Part shown: positions 44,550 to 53,763 of the stretch, in pieces
How the letters are laid out: each line of letters begins with the position of its first letter
Position numbering within the stretch: the first letter of the stretch is position 1
NCBI GenBank assembly: GCA_015069575.1
Contig: SVIH01000005.1
Span: forward strand, 60,712-124,711
Origin: Clostridiales bacterium
GTDB taxonomy: Bacteria; Bacillota; Clostridia; Christensenellales; QALW01
Direction of reading: 5' to 3'
Length of the DNA stretch: 64,000 nucleotides
Program-made: the position numbers and the translations under genes
Notes under the pieces: generated by a model
Told to the model about the DNA's origin: nothing
Seen by the model: only the letters and a program-made list of their open reading frames with translations
Database searches by the model: none

Positions 44550-45323
44550 ATGCAAGCATTACAGGATAAACTTGGTTTTATTTGTGATATGGACGGTGTT
44601 ATCTATCATGGTAACAAGGTGCTTGAGGGTGTTAAGGAATTTATAGAATGGATGATTGCCAATAATAAAAAATTTGTGTTTTTAACCAACAGCCCGGAAA
44701 AAACTCCTCACGAATTAAGCATGAAACTTTCCCGTATGGGTTTAGATGTTTCTGCAGACCACTTTTACACAAGCGCTATGGCAACTGCAGAATTTTTACA
44801 TTCACAAAAACCTGACAGCACTGCCTACGTTATAGGTGAAGCCGCACTTACAAAAGCCCTTTACGATCGTCATATATACATGAACGATGTTACACCTGAT
44901 TATGTTGTTGTTGGTGAAACAAGAACTTATAATTTTGAAAAAATCGAAAAAGCCATCGAACTTGTTAATAAAGGCGCAAAACTTATTGGCACAAACCCCG
45001 ATATTACAGGCCCGACAGAAAGGGGAATTATGCCGGCAACAGGCTCATTAATTGCTCCTATTGAAATTGCAACAGGCAAAAAAGCGTACTTTGTTGGCAA
45101 ACCCAACCCACTTATGTTGCGGCACGGATTAAAAAAATTAGATTGTCATTCACAGGATATCGCTTTTATTGGCGACAGAATGGATACTGATATTATCGCA
45201 GGTATTGAATCCAACGTTGATACAGTTTTGGTTCTTTCAGGCGTAACAGCACTTGATGATATTGAAAAATTCCCCTATCGCCCCAAATACATATTAAACG
45301 GTGTAGGTGAAGTAGTGAAATAA
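44550..45323 (+). CDS. HAD-IIA family hydrolase (NagD-like sugar phosphatase)
   Basis: The 257-residue protein has the HAD nucleophile motif ICDMDGVIYHGNKVL, the second motif FLTNSPEKT, a C2 cap and the C-terminal FIGDRMDTDIIAG acid pair. NagD-type enzymes dephosphorylate nucleotides or sugars. The ATG at 44550 is preceded by CTAGGAGG and starts seven residues before the domain. Single gene between two terminators. Confidence 0.93.
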   Translation: MQALQDKLGFICDMDGVIYHGNKVLEGVKEFIEWMIANNKKFVFLTNSPEKTPHELSMKLSRMGLDVSADHFYTSAMATAEFLHSQKPDSTAYVIGEAALTKALYDRHIYMNDVTPDYVVVGETRTYNFEKIEKAIELVNKGAKLIGTNPDITGPTERGIMPATGSLIAPIEIATGKKAYFVGKPNPLMLRHGLKKLDCHSQDIAFIGDRMDTDIIAGIESNVDTVLVLSGVTALDDIEKFPYRPKYILNGVGEVVK

Positions 45324-45325
45324 AA

Positions 45326-45355
45326 TTAAAGCGTCTTTTAAAGGCGCTTTTTTTA
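45326..45355 (+). terminator. Terminator after the HAD gene
   Basis: AAAGCGTCTTT/AAAGGCGCTTT with a T run; two G-U or mismatched pairs. Confidence 0.8.
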
Positions 45356-45366
45356 TATTTAAGATG

Positions 45367-45395
45367 TTGAATTTTAAACTTTTTTATGGTATACT
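45367..45395 (+). promoter_or_regulatory. Promoter of the MacB/FtsX-type ABC gene
   Basis: TTGAAT, 17 bases, TATACT; the RBS TTGGAGG follows. Confidence 0.7.
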
Positions 45396-45425
45396 TTTTT
45401 CACAAACAACTTGGAGGATTCTTTA

Positions 45426-48386
45426 ATGTTAGAAGTAAAAAATCTTAAAAAAATCTACAAAACAAAAAAAGGCGCTGATGTTTTTGCTTTAAACGGCGTA
45501 TCTCTTAAATTTAACGAAACAGGTATGGTGTTTTTGCTTGGTAAATCAGGCAGCGGTAAATCTACTCTTTTAAATCTTTGCGGTGGTCTTGATGCCCCTA
45601 CTGAAGGCGAAATAATCGTTAAGGGCAGAAGCAGCAAAGATTTTTCACAAAGTGATTTTGATTCATACCGCAACACCTTTGTTGGTTTTATTTTTCAGGA
45701 ATATAATATATTAAATGAGTTTTCTGTTGAAGATAATATTGCCCTTGCCCTTGAACTACAAGGCAAGCCAAAGGATAAAGCAAGTATTCAGACATTGCTT
45801 GACGAGGTTGACCTTGCAGGCCTTGCAAAACGCAAACCCAACACTCTTTCAGGCGGGCAAAAACAACGTATTGCCATTGCCCGCGCGTTAATTAAATCCC
45901 CAGAAATTATTATGGCTGATGAACCAACGGGTGCATTGGATTCAAAAACGGGAAAACAGGTTTTTGATACTCTTAAAAAATTATCAGAAAAAAAGCTTGT
46001 TATCGTTGTTTCCCATGACCGTGATTTTGCACAGCAGTACGGTGACCGTATTATTGAATTAAAAGACGGTAAAGTGCTTTCTGATATTACAAAAACGCAA
46101 ATTTCAAATAAACAGATTTCCGAAAACCTTAATTCTATCGGTGATGTACTTCACATAAAAAAAGGTGTTGAGCTAAGTGCTGAAGATATTAAAAAAATCA
46201 ACTCTTTTATAAAAGCAACAAGTGAAGACATTATTATCGCCACCAACAAAGATGATATTTTAAACTTTAAAAAAGCAAGCAGAATTAATGAAAACAACGA
46301 AAAAGAAATTTTTGTTGAAACTGATGAAAGTAAGCAAAAAGCCAAAACTTACACAAAAGAAGAAAGCCGTTTTATTCGTTCTAAACTCCCCTTAAAACAC
46401 GCTTTTAAAATCGGCGTTTCAGGTCTTAAAACAAAGCCTTTCAGGTTGTTTTTTACAGTTTTGCTTTGCACTGTTTCGTTTATCTTTTTCTCGTTGCTTT
46501 CAACATTAAGTTTTTATGATAGTGAAGCAACCTTCAGGCAAACACTTAACGACGCAAGTGTTCCTTTAATACAACTAGAAAAGCAATACCAAGCCCGTTC
46601 ACTTTGGTATGAATTTGGTGAGTTGTTAGGTGATAACGAAACTTATTATGATGGCGCATTCAACCAACAGGAATTAGAAAACTTTATTGCAACCCTTTCA
46701 CCTTCTGCCTTTGGCGGATATAAATATTATTGTTCGTTTAACATACGCCAGACAAACAACCGTTATTGGCAAAATGAAATCCGCGCTTTTGCATTTTTGC
46801 CTGAAAATAATTCTTTAAGGAACACTATTGAGGGCGAATATCCAAAAACTGATAGCGAAATCGTTATTTCTTCTTATTTTGCCAATCTTTTAAAGGAATG
46901 TACTGTTTATGATAATAACGGCAACGCCATTGAGGTTTCTTCTTTAGGCGAACTTATCGGTAAAACCATTACCTTACAGGATAATTCTTATACGATTACA
47001 GGCATTATCGAGAGCGGGGAAATTCCTGAAAAGTTTGAGCCCCTTAAAACTGCCGATGGCGCAACTAATTACAACTTGCAGAATGACTTTTATTCTTACC
47101 TTACCGATAGCCTTCATCAAATTGTTTTTGTAACAGAAAACAGGTTAGCCACCATTAAAGCCGATAATCCACAGTATATTGAAAAGATTTCACAGTACAC
47201 ATCAATTGTTATTGGTATTAAACGCGGGGATGAAACTGTTTATAATGATTGGACCTCAACCACATATGATAAGGCTTCAACCATTACAGGAAAAATAATT
47301 CCTATAACATCAGAAACTATTAAAGACGGTCAACTTTTAATGCCTTCTAACGCTTTTGCTTCTTACATTCGTGATATGGCTAATATTTTGGCAGAAAATG
47401 TTCCCCAAGACAAGTGGGAACAAAGGGAAAAATATTATTCTATCAGCACAATCTGTGATGAATTATTAGTAGGCGGTAATTATATTTATAGTGAAGATCC
47501 TGATAAAAAAGACGAAAAGCCTGAATTTATTGCGTTTACAAAGACTGAAATTGAACAAAAAATTGCTTCGCTTATTACCTTTGCAAAAGAAAATAAAATT
47601 CCGTTAACCGTTTCATACAAACTTTTTAATTCACGCAATCAATCGGCAATCGGTGATGGCTATAATTTTGAAATTGCAGGCGTTTATATTCCCCAATCAA
47701 GCCGTTACGGCAACGAAATTATCGGTGTAAGCGATGCTGATTTTGAAAAATTGTGGAATGAACAAAAGGTCTCATTTGATTATTATTCTGAAACCATTAC
47801 TTCTTATGTTGAACCTGCAAACGCCATTTACAGCGTTATATTCTTACCATACCAAAACAATGCCCAAGCCATTGACAGTTATTGGGAAATATATTCTAAC
47901 AAAGAATTTGGTGACAATTCATCACGCCTTGCCCTTACAGGAAACTTTATTTACAGCATTCAGAATGTTGATGAAATGGTAAAAAGTTTATCCATGGTAT
48001 TTCTTTACGTAGGCCTTGTACTTGCTGTTTTTGCTATACTTTTATTCTCTAACTTTATTTCTGTTTCAATTTCGCAAAAAACACGAGAGATTGGTATTTT
48101 AAGGGCAGTTGGCGCAAGAAGTTTTGATGTGTTCAAAATATTCTTCTCTGAATCCTTTGTAATAAGTGTTATCTGTGTTGCGCTTGCAACAATAGCAAGT
48201 ATCATTACATGTCATTTTATCAATGTTTCTCTTGCTTCAACCCTTGGTGCATCAATATTTGTGTTTGGTCCTGTATCCTTTATAATACTTGTGTTAATTG
48301 CATTTGCTACAGCAGTTATTTCAACTTTCCTGCCTGTTTATAATGCTGCAAGAAAAAAACCTGTTGATTCAATAAGATCATTATAA
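45426..48386 (+). CDS. MacB/FtsX-type ABC transporter, ATPase fused to permease
   Basis: A 986-residue protein. ATPase domain 1-225: Walker A LGKSGSGKSTLLNL, signature LSGGQKQR, Walker B IIMADEPTGALD. A linker rich in KES/EE follows, then one helix (about 336-358), a large extracytoplasmic domain (about 360-850) and three C-terminal helices of the FtsX domain with SVSISQKTREIGILRAVGARSFDVFKIFFSE. The form is single-chain; related transporters handle antimicrobial peptides or cell-wall hydrolase activation in Bacillota. I use the ATG at 45426 (TTGGAGG upstream) instead of the track's 45411. No two-component pair is nearby. Confidence 0.93.
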   Translation: MLEVKNLKKIYKTKKGADVFALNGVSLKFNETGMVFLLGKSGSGKSTLLNLCGGLDAPTEGEIIVKGRSSKDFSQSDFDSYRNTFVGFIFQEYNILNEFSVEDNIALALELQGKPKDKASIQTLLDEVDLAGLAKRKPNTLSGGQKQRIAIARALIKSPEIIMADEPTGALDSKTGKQVFDTLKKLSEKKLVIVVSHDRDFAQQYGDRIIELKDGKVLSDITKTQISNKQISENLNSIGDVLHIKKGVELSAEDIKKINSFIKATSEDIIIATNKDDILNFKKASRINENNEKEIFVETDESKQKAKTYTKEESRFIRSKLPLKHAFKIGVSGLKTKPFRLFFTVLLCTVSFIFFSLLSTLSFYDSEATFRQTLNDASVPLIQLEKQYQARSLWYEFGELLGDNETYYDGAFNQQELENFIATLSPSAFGGYKYYCSFNIRQTNNRYWQNEIRAFAFLPENNSLRNTIEGEYPKTDSEIVISSYFANLLKECTVYDNNGNAIEVSSLGELIGKTITLQDNSYTITGIIESGEIPEKFEPLKTADGATNYNLQNDFYSYLTDSLHQIVFVTENRLATIKADNPQYIEKISQYTSIVIGIKRGDETVYNDWTSTTYDKASTITGKIIPITSETIKDGQLLMPSNAFASYIRDMANILAENVPQDKWEQREKYYSISTICDELLVGGNYIYSEDPDKKDEKPEFIAFTKTEIEQKIASLITFAKENKIPLTVSYKLFNSRNQSAIGDGYNFEIAGVYIPQSSRYGNEIIGVSDADFEKLWNEQKVSFDYYSETITSYVEPANAIYSVIFLPYQNNAQAIDSYWEIYSNKEFGDNSSRLALTGNFIYSIQNVDEMVKSLSMVFLYVGLVLAVFAILLFSNFISVSISQKTREIGILRAVGARSFDVFKIFFSESFVISVICVALATIASIITCHFINVSLASTLGASIFVFGPVSFIILVLIAFATAVISTFLPVYNAARKKPVDSIRSL

Positions 48387-48388
48387 AA

Positions 48389-48420
48389 TAAAAATGGCGC
48401 TTATATAAGCGTCATTTTTT
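48389..48420 (+). terminator. Terminator after the MacB-type gene
   Basis: AAAATGGCGCTT/AAGCGTCATTTT with T-rich tail. Confidence 0.85.
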
Positions 48421-48426
48421 ATTTTG

Positions 48427-48455
48427 TTGACTTTTATCATTATTTAAAATATAAT
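48427..48455 (+). promoter_or_regulatory. Sigma-A promoter of the AEC carrier gene
   Basis: TTGACT, 17 bases, TATAAT; RBS AAAAGGGG follows. Confidence 0.85.
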
Positions 48456-48486
48456 TAGTTTCGATATTTTCAAAAGGGGTTTTTTT

Positions 48487-49431
48487 ATGGGCGTGTTTTT
48501 ACCAACTTTAAATCAAATGGCTTTTTTAATGATTTTAATAATCATTGGCTATATTATTGTTAAATTAAAGGTTGTGCAAAATGAGGGTACTGTTTTACTT
48601 TCGCGGCTTGAAAACAATGTTTTTGTGCCTGCACTTATATTAAACACTTTTGTAAATAACTTTACCCCTGAAACAATGAACGAGGCGTGGAAGTTTTTTC
48701 TGGGCGGCATTGTATTTTTAACCGTTATTACTCCCGTTGCTTTAATTATTGCCCGTTTTTTAACAAAGGACAAATATTTGCAAAAAATTTGCGCATACGG
48801 GCTTATGTTTTCAAACTTTGGGTTTATGGGTAACGCCATAGTTATGGCACTTTTCCCTGATATGTTTATGAATTATATTATCTTTGTTTTACCCCTTTGG
48901 TTCGCAATTTACGGTTGGGCTGTACCAATGCTTTTAATCCCCTCTACAGAAGGCAAGCAAACTGTTAAGGAAACATTTAAAGCCTTTTTGAACCCTATGT
49001 TTGTTTCAATATTGATCGGTGCAATTTTAGGGCTTACAAAGGCGCCATTACCCGATTTTCTGTTAACATCATTTTCTTCTTTAGGTGATTGTATGTCACC
49101 TGTAGCGATGATATTAACCGGTATGGTTATAGCAACAATCAATCTTAAAACAACTCTTAAAAACATTACAATATATATTATTTCACTGATTCGTTTACTT
49201 TTTATTCCGTTAACTGCAATAATAATTTTAATTTTTATTCCAATACCATATAGCATTAAACTTTGTGTTCTTTGCGCGCTAGCAATGCCTTTAGGGCTTA
49301 ACATAATCGTTGTGCCAAGCGCTTATGGAAAAGATGTTTCCGTTGCAGCAGGAATGACATTGATTTCCCACGCATTATCCTGCATAACAATTCCTATGAT
49401 TTTTACGATTTTTCAATTACTTATAAAATAA
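48487..49431 (+). CDS. Auxin efflux carrier (AEC) family transporter
   Basis: A 314-residue membrane protein with ten helices and inverted repeats typical of the AEC/MleP (malate) family: KVVQNEGTVLLSRLENNVFVPALILNTFVNNF in the first half and AMPLGLNIIVVPSAYGKDVSVAAGMTLISHALSCITIPMI in the second. It probably transports an organic acid. Substrate cannot be deduced. Single gene. Confidence 0.9.
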   Translation: MGVFLPTLNQMAFLMILIIIGYIIVKLKVVQNEGTVLLSRLENNVFVPALILNTFVNNFTPETMNEAWKFFLGGIVFLTVITPVALIIARFLTKDKYLQKICAYGLMFSNFGFMGNAIVMALFPDMFMNYIIFVLPLWFAIYGWAVPMLLIPSTEGKQTVKETFKAFLNPMFVSILIGAILGLTKAPLPDFLLTSFSSLGDCMSPVAMILTGMVIATINLKTTLKNITIYIISLIRLLFIPLTAIIILIFIPIPYSIKLCVLCALAMPLGLNIIVVPSAYGKDVSVAAGMTLISHALSCITIPMIFTIFQLLIK

Positions 49432-49432
49432 T

Positions 49433-49460
49433 AAAAAACACCGTTAAAACGGTGTTTTTT
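49433..49460. terminator. Bidirectional terminator between AEC carrier and DUF6320 genes
   Basis: AAAAAACACCGTT/AACGGTGTTTTTT, perfect stem. Confidence 0.92.
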
Positions 49461-50151
49461 ATATAAAGAACTTTCTTTCAACCTTTTCCCTTAAAGAAGG
49501 GATAATTGCCATTAATATTAAAAATCCGCCTATCAGGACAAATGTTACAAGCGGGTAAAAACTCCATCCTATAAAAGACAAGTTTTTAAATGTTACAACA
49601 AGCATAAATTCAATAAGCATCGCAAGTAATCCAAGCAAAATAAACATACCGCCAAATATATACAGTCTGCCGCCTTTAACATACCGTGTTAATGTTACAA
49701 CTGCCGTTAAAATCAGCATCATCACTGACGCAATAGGAAAAGCAAAACTTAAAAACCAATTTCCCCCTGTTATGATATTTATAAACAACAGATACAATAT
49801 TACGCCGCCAAAATTTGAAGGCACAAAAATTACAGGGTTTGGTTTTTCAAACCAGAAAGGCAAAATAAAAATACTATATAAAAGAATCAATGCTCCTATA
49901 ACATAGCCCGACCATGTTCCCATTGAAAAACGCATATCGCAAACAAGGCAGGTTAATGCAATAATTATAAATGATGCCGCTATTATTGCCAGAATCCCTT
50001 TAAGGCTCATTTTTCTTGGCGGATATTTATCACTTGGGTAAAGGCTTTCCCCTTGTGGTATTTTTATATGGGGATGATAAACCTTTGTTAAGCATAAAGG
50101 ACATACTTTTTCGCTGTCTTCAAGTTTAACACCACACGAAACACAATACAT
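49459..50151 (-). CDS. DUF6320-type zinc-ribbon membrane protein
   Basis: A 230-residue protein with an N-terminal zinc ribbon (MYCVSCGVKLEDSEKVCPLC) and six membrane helices. It belongs to the group that sits directly after alcohol acetyltransferase-like condensation proteins. The ATG at 50151 has GGAGAATA just before it, in the stop region of the preceding gene, so the track's N-terminal extension (MLQQLKVTELENN) is rejected. Function unknown; linked to its partner by two-base spacing. Confidence 0.82.
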   Translation of the reverse strand: MYCVSCGVKLEDSEKVCPLCLTKVYHPHIKIPQGESLYPSDKYPPRKMSLKGILAIIAASFIIIALTCLVCDMRFSMGTWSGYVIGALILLYSIFILPFWFEKPNPVIFVPSNFGGVILYLLFINIITGGNWFLSFAFPIASVMMLILTAVVTLTRYVKGGRLYIFGGMFILLGLLAMLIEFMLVVTFKNLSFIGWSFYPLVTFVLIGGFLILMAIIPSLREKVERKFFI

Positions 50152-50152
50152 A

Positions 50153-51466
50153 TTATTCTCCAATTCTGTTACTTTCAACTGTTGCAACAATTCCCATATC
50201 CATTAAACAATCATGGAATGCCTTTTCAAGATAAGGCTGTTTTATGTTGCGAATAAAATTTATATACACTGTATCATTAAAAGAAAGCACACCGCAGTTA
50301 TAAGGCGCCGTTGCCTGAACACCTAAAATAAAATCAAAACGCTCAATAAATTCCCGCATACTCTCCGGTACTTCAATTTTTCCAAGGTTTGAAAGGCTTA
50401 AACACGCCGTTCTTTCACCTACTGCATCAAATATCGCTTTCATCACAATATTCTTGATGAATAACGGCATCAGTTTAACAATAAGCGTTTCTTCGCTTTG
50501 AACATTGGTGGTTATCTTTTTTATCATCTGTTTTTGCGTAATATCCTGTCCCATTTTGCATTTGATGATTTTTAAAATCTCATCAAAATCATATTCCCCA
50601 AGCCTTGTTTCCATTTCAGGAGTGGTATAATACACAAAATTTCTTAATGTGTTGCTTTTTAAAAGTTTGCGCAAATTTACAGGAACAAGTACTTTTATGG
50701 GCTTGCGTTTTAATACATTTTTTACCCGTTCTTTTTGTAATTTCTGTAACGCCATCATCATTACTGCGCATAAATATTGCGTAACACTTGCGTTTTTCTC
50801 TTTTACTTTTTCTTTTAAAACAGAAATCGGAATTTTAAAACAAGTATTATTTAAAAATCCTGCAGGTTCGTTATCCCCGCCTAACCGCCAGGCAATAGAT
50901 TCTTTTCTTGATGCCTTTACGTTTCCTTTATATTTTAAAAAGCTATCTTCAAATTCACTTTCATCAGGTTTATCATCCCTTGAAAGTATTCCGAATTCAT
51001 CAGGAATTTTTACACCATATTTTTGCACAAAATATTCTGCCGCAAGGGTTTTCAAGAATACCATTGCACCGTTGCCGTCAGTTAAAGAATGGAATATCTC
51101 AACAGCCAGTCTTTTTTTGTATGCGATTATTCTGACAGCACTTTTGCGCGTTTCATTTTTATCCATTCTTGTTAAAGGATAACTGTTTTCCTGCATAATT
51201 TCAGGCGGTGAAGAAAGTTCCTCTAAATAATACCAAAACAGCCCCTTTTTCAGCCTTGCGCAGATAGAGGGAAAACGAACATAAGTTTTTTTAATGGCAG
51301 ATTCCAGAATATTTTTATCAATATCCTCTTTAAAAGTAACGCTTACCCGATAAACATTACTCCAATTCTGCCTTCTTGCTGCAGGATATATCTTTGCTGC
51401 GTTATCAAGACGCATCCATCTTAATTTTCTATTTTTAAGTTTTTGTTTTTCATACGATTTTTTCAT
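50153..51466 (-). CDS. Condensation-domain-fold acyltransferase (alcohol acetyltransferase/wax-ester-synthase-like)
   Basis: The 437-residue protein has the acyltransferase motif HSLTDGNGAM (H-x3-D-G) and the second-half SLSNLGKIEVPESM block seen in condensation-fold acyltransferases. The N-terminus reads WMRLDNAAKIYPAAR, typical of this subgroup. It may esterify a lipid or alcohol. The ATG at 51466 lies only about 10 bases after a TATAAT box (51477-51482), so the mRNA may be leaderless; the track start at 51490 is upstream of that box. It is followed by the DUF6320 gene two bases later. Confidence 0.82.
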   Translation of the reverse strand: MKKSYEKQKLKNRKLRWMRLDNAAKIYPAARRQNWSNVYRVSVTFKEDIDKNILESAIKKTYVRFPSICARLKKGLFWYYLEELSSPPEIMQENSYPLTRMDKNETRKSAVRIIAYKKRLAVEIFHSLTDGNGAMVFLKTLAAEYFVQKYGVKIPDEFGILSRDDKPDESEFEDSFLKYKGNVKASRKESIAWRLGGDNEPAGFLNNTCFKIPISVLKEKVKEKNASVTQYLCAVMMMALQKLQKERVKNVLKRKPIKVLVPVNLRKLLKSNTLRNFVYYTTPEMETRLGEYDFDEILKIIKCKMGQDITQKQMIKKITTNVQSEETLIVKLMPLFIKNIVMKAIFDAVGERTACLSLSNLGKIEVPESMREFIERFDFILGVQATAPYNCGVLSFNDTVYINFIRNIKQPYLEKAFHDCLMDMGIVATVESNRIGE

Positions 51467-51500
51467 AACAAGAACATTATAACATATCAAATTAAAATTG

Positions 51501-51535
51501 AAAAGCCGATAAGCAAGAAACTTATCGGCATTTTG
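51501..51535 (-). terminator. Terminator after the UxaB-like gene
   Basis: GCCGATAAG/CTTATCGGC with TTTTCAATTTT on the minus strand. Confidence 0.85.
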
Positions 51536-51540
51536 TTATG

Positions 51541-52779
51541 TTATTTTACCTTTTTTTCAAAAGCTTCCAGATCATTTTGTAAATAAGAAATATCTTCGCC
51601 CCATAATGTTTTATCTTTTAATATGTTTTTGCTTATTTTAAGTTTTGTTGAAAAACCATCATTTATATTCATAACGCTGTAGAGTTTTAATGTGCAAAAA
51701 AGAGCAAACACAAGATGTTTAGGGAACTTTTCATATAATTTATAAAAATTCTTAATTACAGGAATAATTGATTTTTTAAACTTATCCCCTAAATTTTCAG
51801 CGTAATCACGCCACTTAACAGTAACAGAAGCATCTTCAAACCGTTGAAGCATTTCTACCGTATAGGCTTGCGCCGTTTGAAAATTAACGTTGATTACCGG
51901 TACAATTTCTTCAAAAACAGAAACCGTCATTTGCTTAACAAGTTTTTCCCTGAACATAAAAGCGTCAAGGGTTAAAACTTCATGCAACAAAGAATATGCG
52001 CAGGCTGAACATAATGCGCCTTCATATATATGGGTTCTTAATGTGTAATAACCGGAAAGTTCTTCATCAACTGCTATAAATTTTGCATTTTTCAAAAGGT
52101 TGCTTTCTTTATCAAAAACACACAGAAAATATCTTTCCACATTAATGGTTAATTCTGCATCTATCTTTTGTGCGCCCACCCTTGTTTCAACAAAGGCATT
52201 GATAAAATTAACTTCCATTGTAAGCCAGTTTATAAAATCCATATTAAGCCCGCGCGCATGGGCATATTCAATTATTTCGCCTTTTAAAACCTCGCCATTG
52301 TGATCTTCATTTAATAACAAAATAACTTCAAACCCATGCATTTCAAGGCAAAACCGCCTGAAAAGCATCATGGTCAACTGCGCTAACAAATTATCATTTG
52401 TGTTTTTTATGGTGCCATCAGGATTAATCCAGTTCTTTTTTTCAGGAGCCCATAACACAGTAGTAATTTCACTGTTATCTGCAAGGGCAGAAAGGCGGTT
52501 ATAATCATTGAATCCATCAATAATTTCATTAATGCAGTTAACATCCATTAATGTTTCCTTTGCCCCGCGTTTAAACAGCAGATTAAATCTGTTAAACTGC
52601 CTTATGTTTTTATCCCCTGGATTATCCCTTATCATTACAGCGTTGGCATTAATATTATTCTCATCATTTGCCTTTTGCAGAATTCTTCCGCAAACGCCAC
52701 GGGCGTATCCATTATCGCCAAATATTACTGCTTTTATGGGGCGCTCAACAACCTCTGAAATTGTGATTTTTTTCTTCAT
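51541..52779 (-). CDS. Mannitol dehydrogenase/tagaturonate reductase (UxaB)-like protein
   Basis: A 412-residue protein. The N-terminal KAVIFGDNGYARGVCGRILQKANDE resembles the FGxGNFxRGF NAD-binding start of UxaB-like polyol dehydrogenases, with LNEDHNGEVLKGEIIEYA and NFINAFVETRVGA in the middle matching the second NAD lobe. The C-terminal helical half is diverged, and the standard lysine/asparagine catalytic set cannot be confirmed by eye. It starts just inside its own promoter next to repeat copy B. It might be a uronate-linked oxidoreductase but the substrate is uncertain. Confidence 0.7.
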   Translation of the reverse strand: MKKKITISEVVERPIKAVIFGDNGYARGVCGRILQKANDENNINANAVMIRDNPGDKNIRQFNRFNLLFKRGAKETLMDVNCINEIIDGFNDYNRLSALADNSEITTVLWAPEKKNWINPDGTIKNTNDNLLAQLTMMLFRRFCLEMHGFEVILLLNEDHNGEVLKGEIIEYAHARGLNMDFINWLTMEVNFINAFVETRVGAQKIDAELTINVERYFLCVFDKESNLLKNAKFIAVDEELSGYYTLRTHIYEGALCSACAYSLLHEVLTLDAFMFREKLVKQMTVSVFEEIVPVINVNFQTAQAYTVEMLQRFEDASVTVKWRDYAENLGDKFKKSIIPVIKNFYKLYEKFPKHLVFALFCTLKLYSVMNINDGFSTKLKISKNILKDKTLWGEDISYLQNDLEAFEKKVK

Positions 52780-52813
52780 TTTTCACCTCATGAAAAAATC
52801 ATAAGTTTATATA

Positions 52814-52951
52814 AATTATTATATCATAAGTAAAAATGCTTGCTTGCAAGGGCATTTTTACGCCTTGATTCAATAAACTGCTGTGCAAAGCACAGTGTGC
52901 ACGAAGTGTAAATTCTTGCCTTTTACAAGAATTTATATGTTTATTATATCA
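52814..52951. repeat. 138-bp intergenic hairpin element, copy B
   Basis: Differs from copy A (33749-33886) at four positions. In this copy the stems are more complete: AAAAATGC/GCATTTTT, AAATTCTTG/CAAGAATTT and CTGTGC/GCACAG. It lies upstream of the UxaB-like gene, as copy A lies upstream of glgA, both with the gene on the minus strand and the same TATAAT at the element edge. Confidence 0.9.
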
Positions 52952-52977
52952 CCTTTTGTAGAAAATTTCAACAGTAA

Positions 52978-53010
52978 AAAAACCGCTTAAAACAAGCGGT
53001 TTTATTTGTT
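52978..53010 (-). terminator. Terminator of small XRE gene (identical to rplI terminator)
   Basis: AAAACCGCTT/AAGCGGTTTT. The 33-bp sequence is identical to 53268-53300, exactly 290 bp away. Confidence 0.9.
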
Positions 53011-53202
53011 ATATTCAATTATATCCTTTATATCACAATTAAGCGCCTGACATATTCTATCAAGTACAAAACTATCATACCTTACAACTTTGTTTTTGTA
53101 ATAATTATCTATAATCTGATATTGTATCCCTGTACGCTTGGACAATTCATATCTGCTTATATTCTGTTTTTTTAACGCTTTTTCAAGTACTAACTTAATC
53201 AT
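53002..53202 (-). CDS. Small XRE-family HTH protein, 66 aa
   Basis: MIKLVLEKALKKQNISRYELSKRTGIQYQIIDNYYKNKVVRYDSFVLDRICQALNCDIKDIIEYNK: a single Cro/C1 HTH of the YozG type. The RBS is AGAGGTG. Its promoter (TTGACA-17-TAAAAT on minus strand) lies between it and rplI. It is flanked by two identical terminators. Regulator of unknown target. Confidence 0.9.
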   Translation of the reverse strand: MIKLVLEKALKKQNISRYELSKRTGIQYQIIDNYYKNKVVRYDSFVLDRICQALNCDIKDIIEYNK

Positions 53203-53267
53203 AATATATATTCTGCACCTCTGACTATATTTTATTAAAGATAGGCAAAGTTGTCAATACTGCAAAC

Positions 53268-53300
53268 AAAAACCGCTTAAAACAAGCGGTTTTATTTGTT
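53268..53300 (-). terminator. rplI terminator, second copy of the 33-bp repeat
   Basis: The same AAACCGCTT/AAGCGGTTT stem follows the rplI stop. Confidence 0.9.
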
Positions 53301-53740
53301 TAATTTACTTTTACTATAACCTGCATTTTTGCAGAAACTTCAGGAAAAAGTTTAAGGGTTACAGTGTATTCGCCTTCTGATTTCATAGAAGGAACATCGA
53401 TTTTCTTTTTATCAATATCAAGGCCGTGTTGCTGTTTAATAGCCTCGGCAACATCGCTTGCAGAAATCGAACCGAACATCTTGCCGTTTCCGCCTTTACC
53501 AATAACGGTTACGCTTAATTTGCTTAACTTGTTAGCATTTTCAATGGCTTCAGCCTTTAAAACTTCTTTGCGATGGGCTTCAGCCTTGTTCTGCACTTCA
53601 ACTGCGTTAATATTGGTGCTTGTGGCTTCTTTAGCAAGTTTTCTTGGGAATAAGAAATTCCTTGCATAGCCATCGTTTACATCAACAATCTGATTCTTTT
53701 TACCTGAACCTTTAACATCCTGTAAAAGAATAACCTTCAT
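53300..53740 (-). CDS. rplI: 50S ribosomal protein L9
   Basis: 146 residues, with [32 protein letters not shown], the L9 N-terminal domain, a long connecting helix and the C-terminal domain with [16 protein letters not shown]. It binds 23S rRNA near the L1 stalk. Preceded by AAGGAGTG. The only ribosomal protein gene in the window; typical partners dnaB and rpsF are absent. Confidence 0.98.
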   Translation of the reverse strand: MKVILLQDVKGSGKKNQIVDVNDGYARNFLFPRKLAKEATSTNINAVEVQNKAEAHRKEVLKAEAIENANKLSKLSVTVIGKGGNGKMFGSISASDVAEAIKQQHGLDIDKKKIDVPSMKSEGEYTVTLKLFPEVSAKMQVIVKVN

Positions 53741-53763
53741 TAAAAATCACTCCTTGTGAAAAA

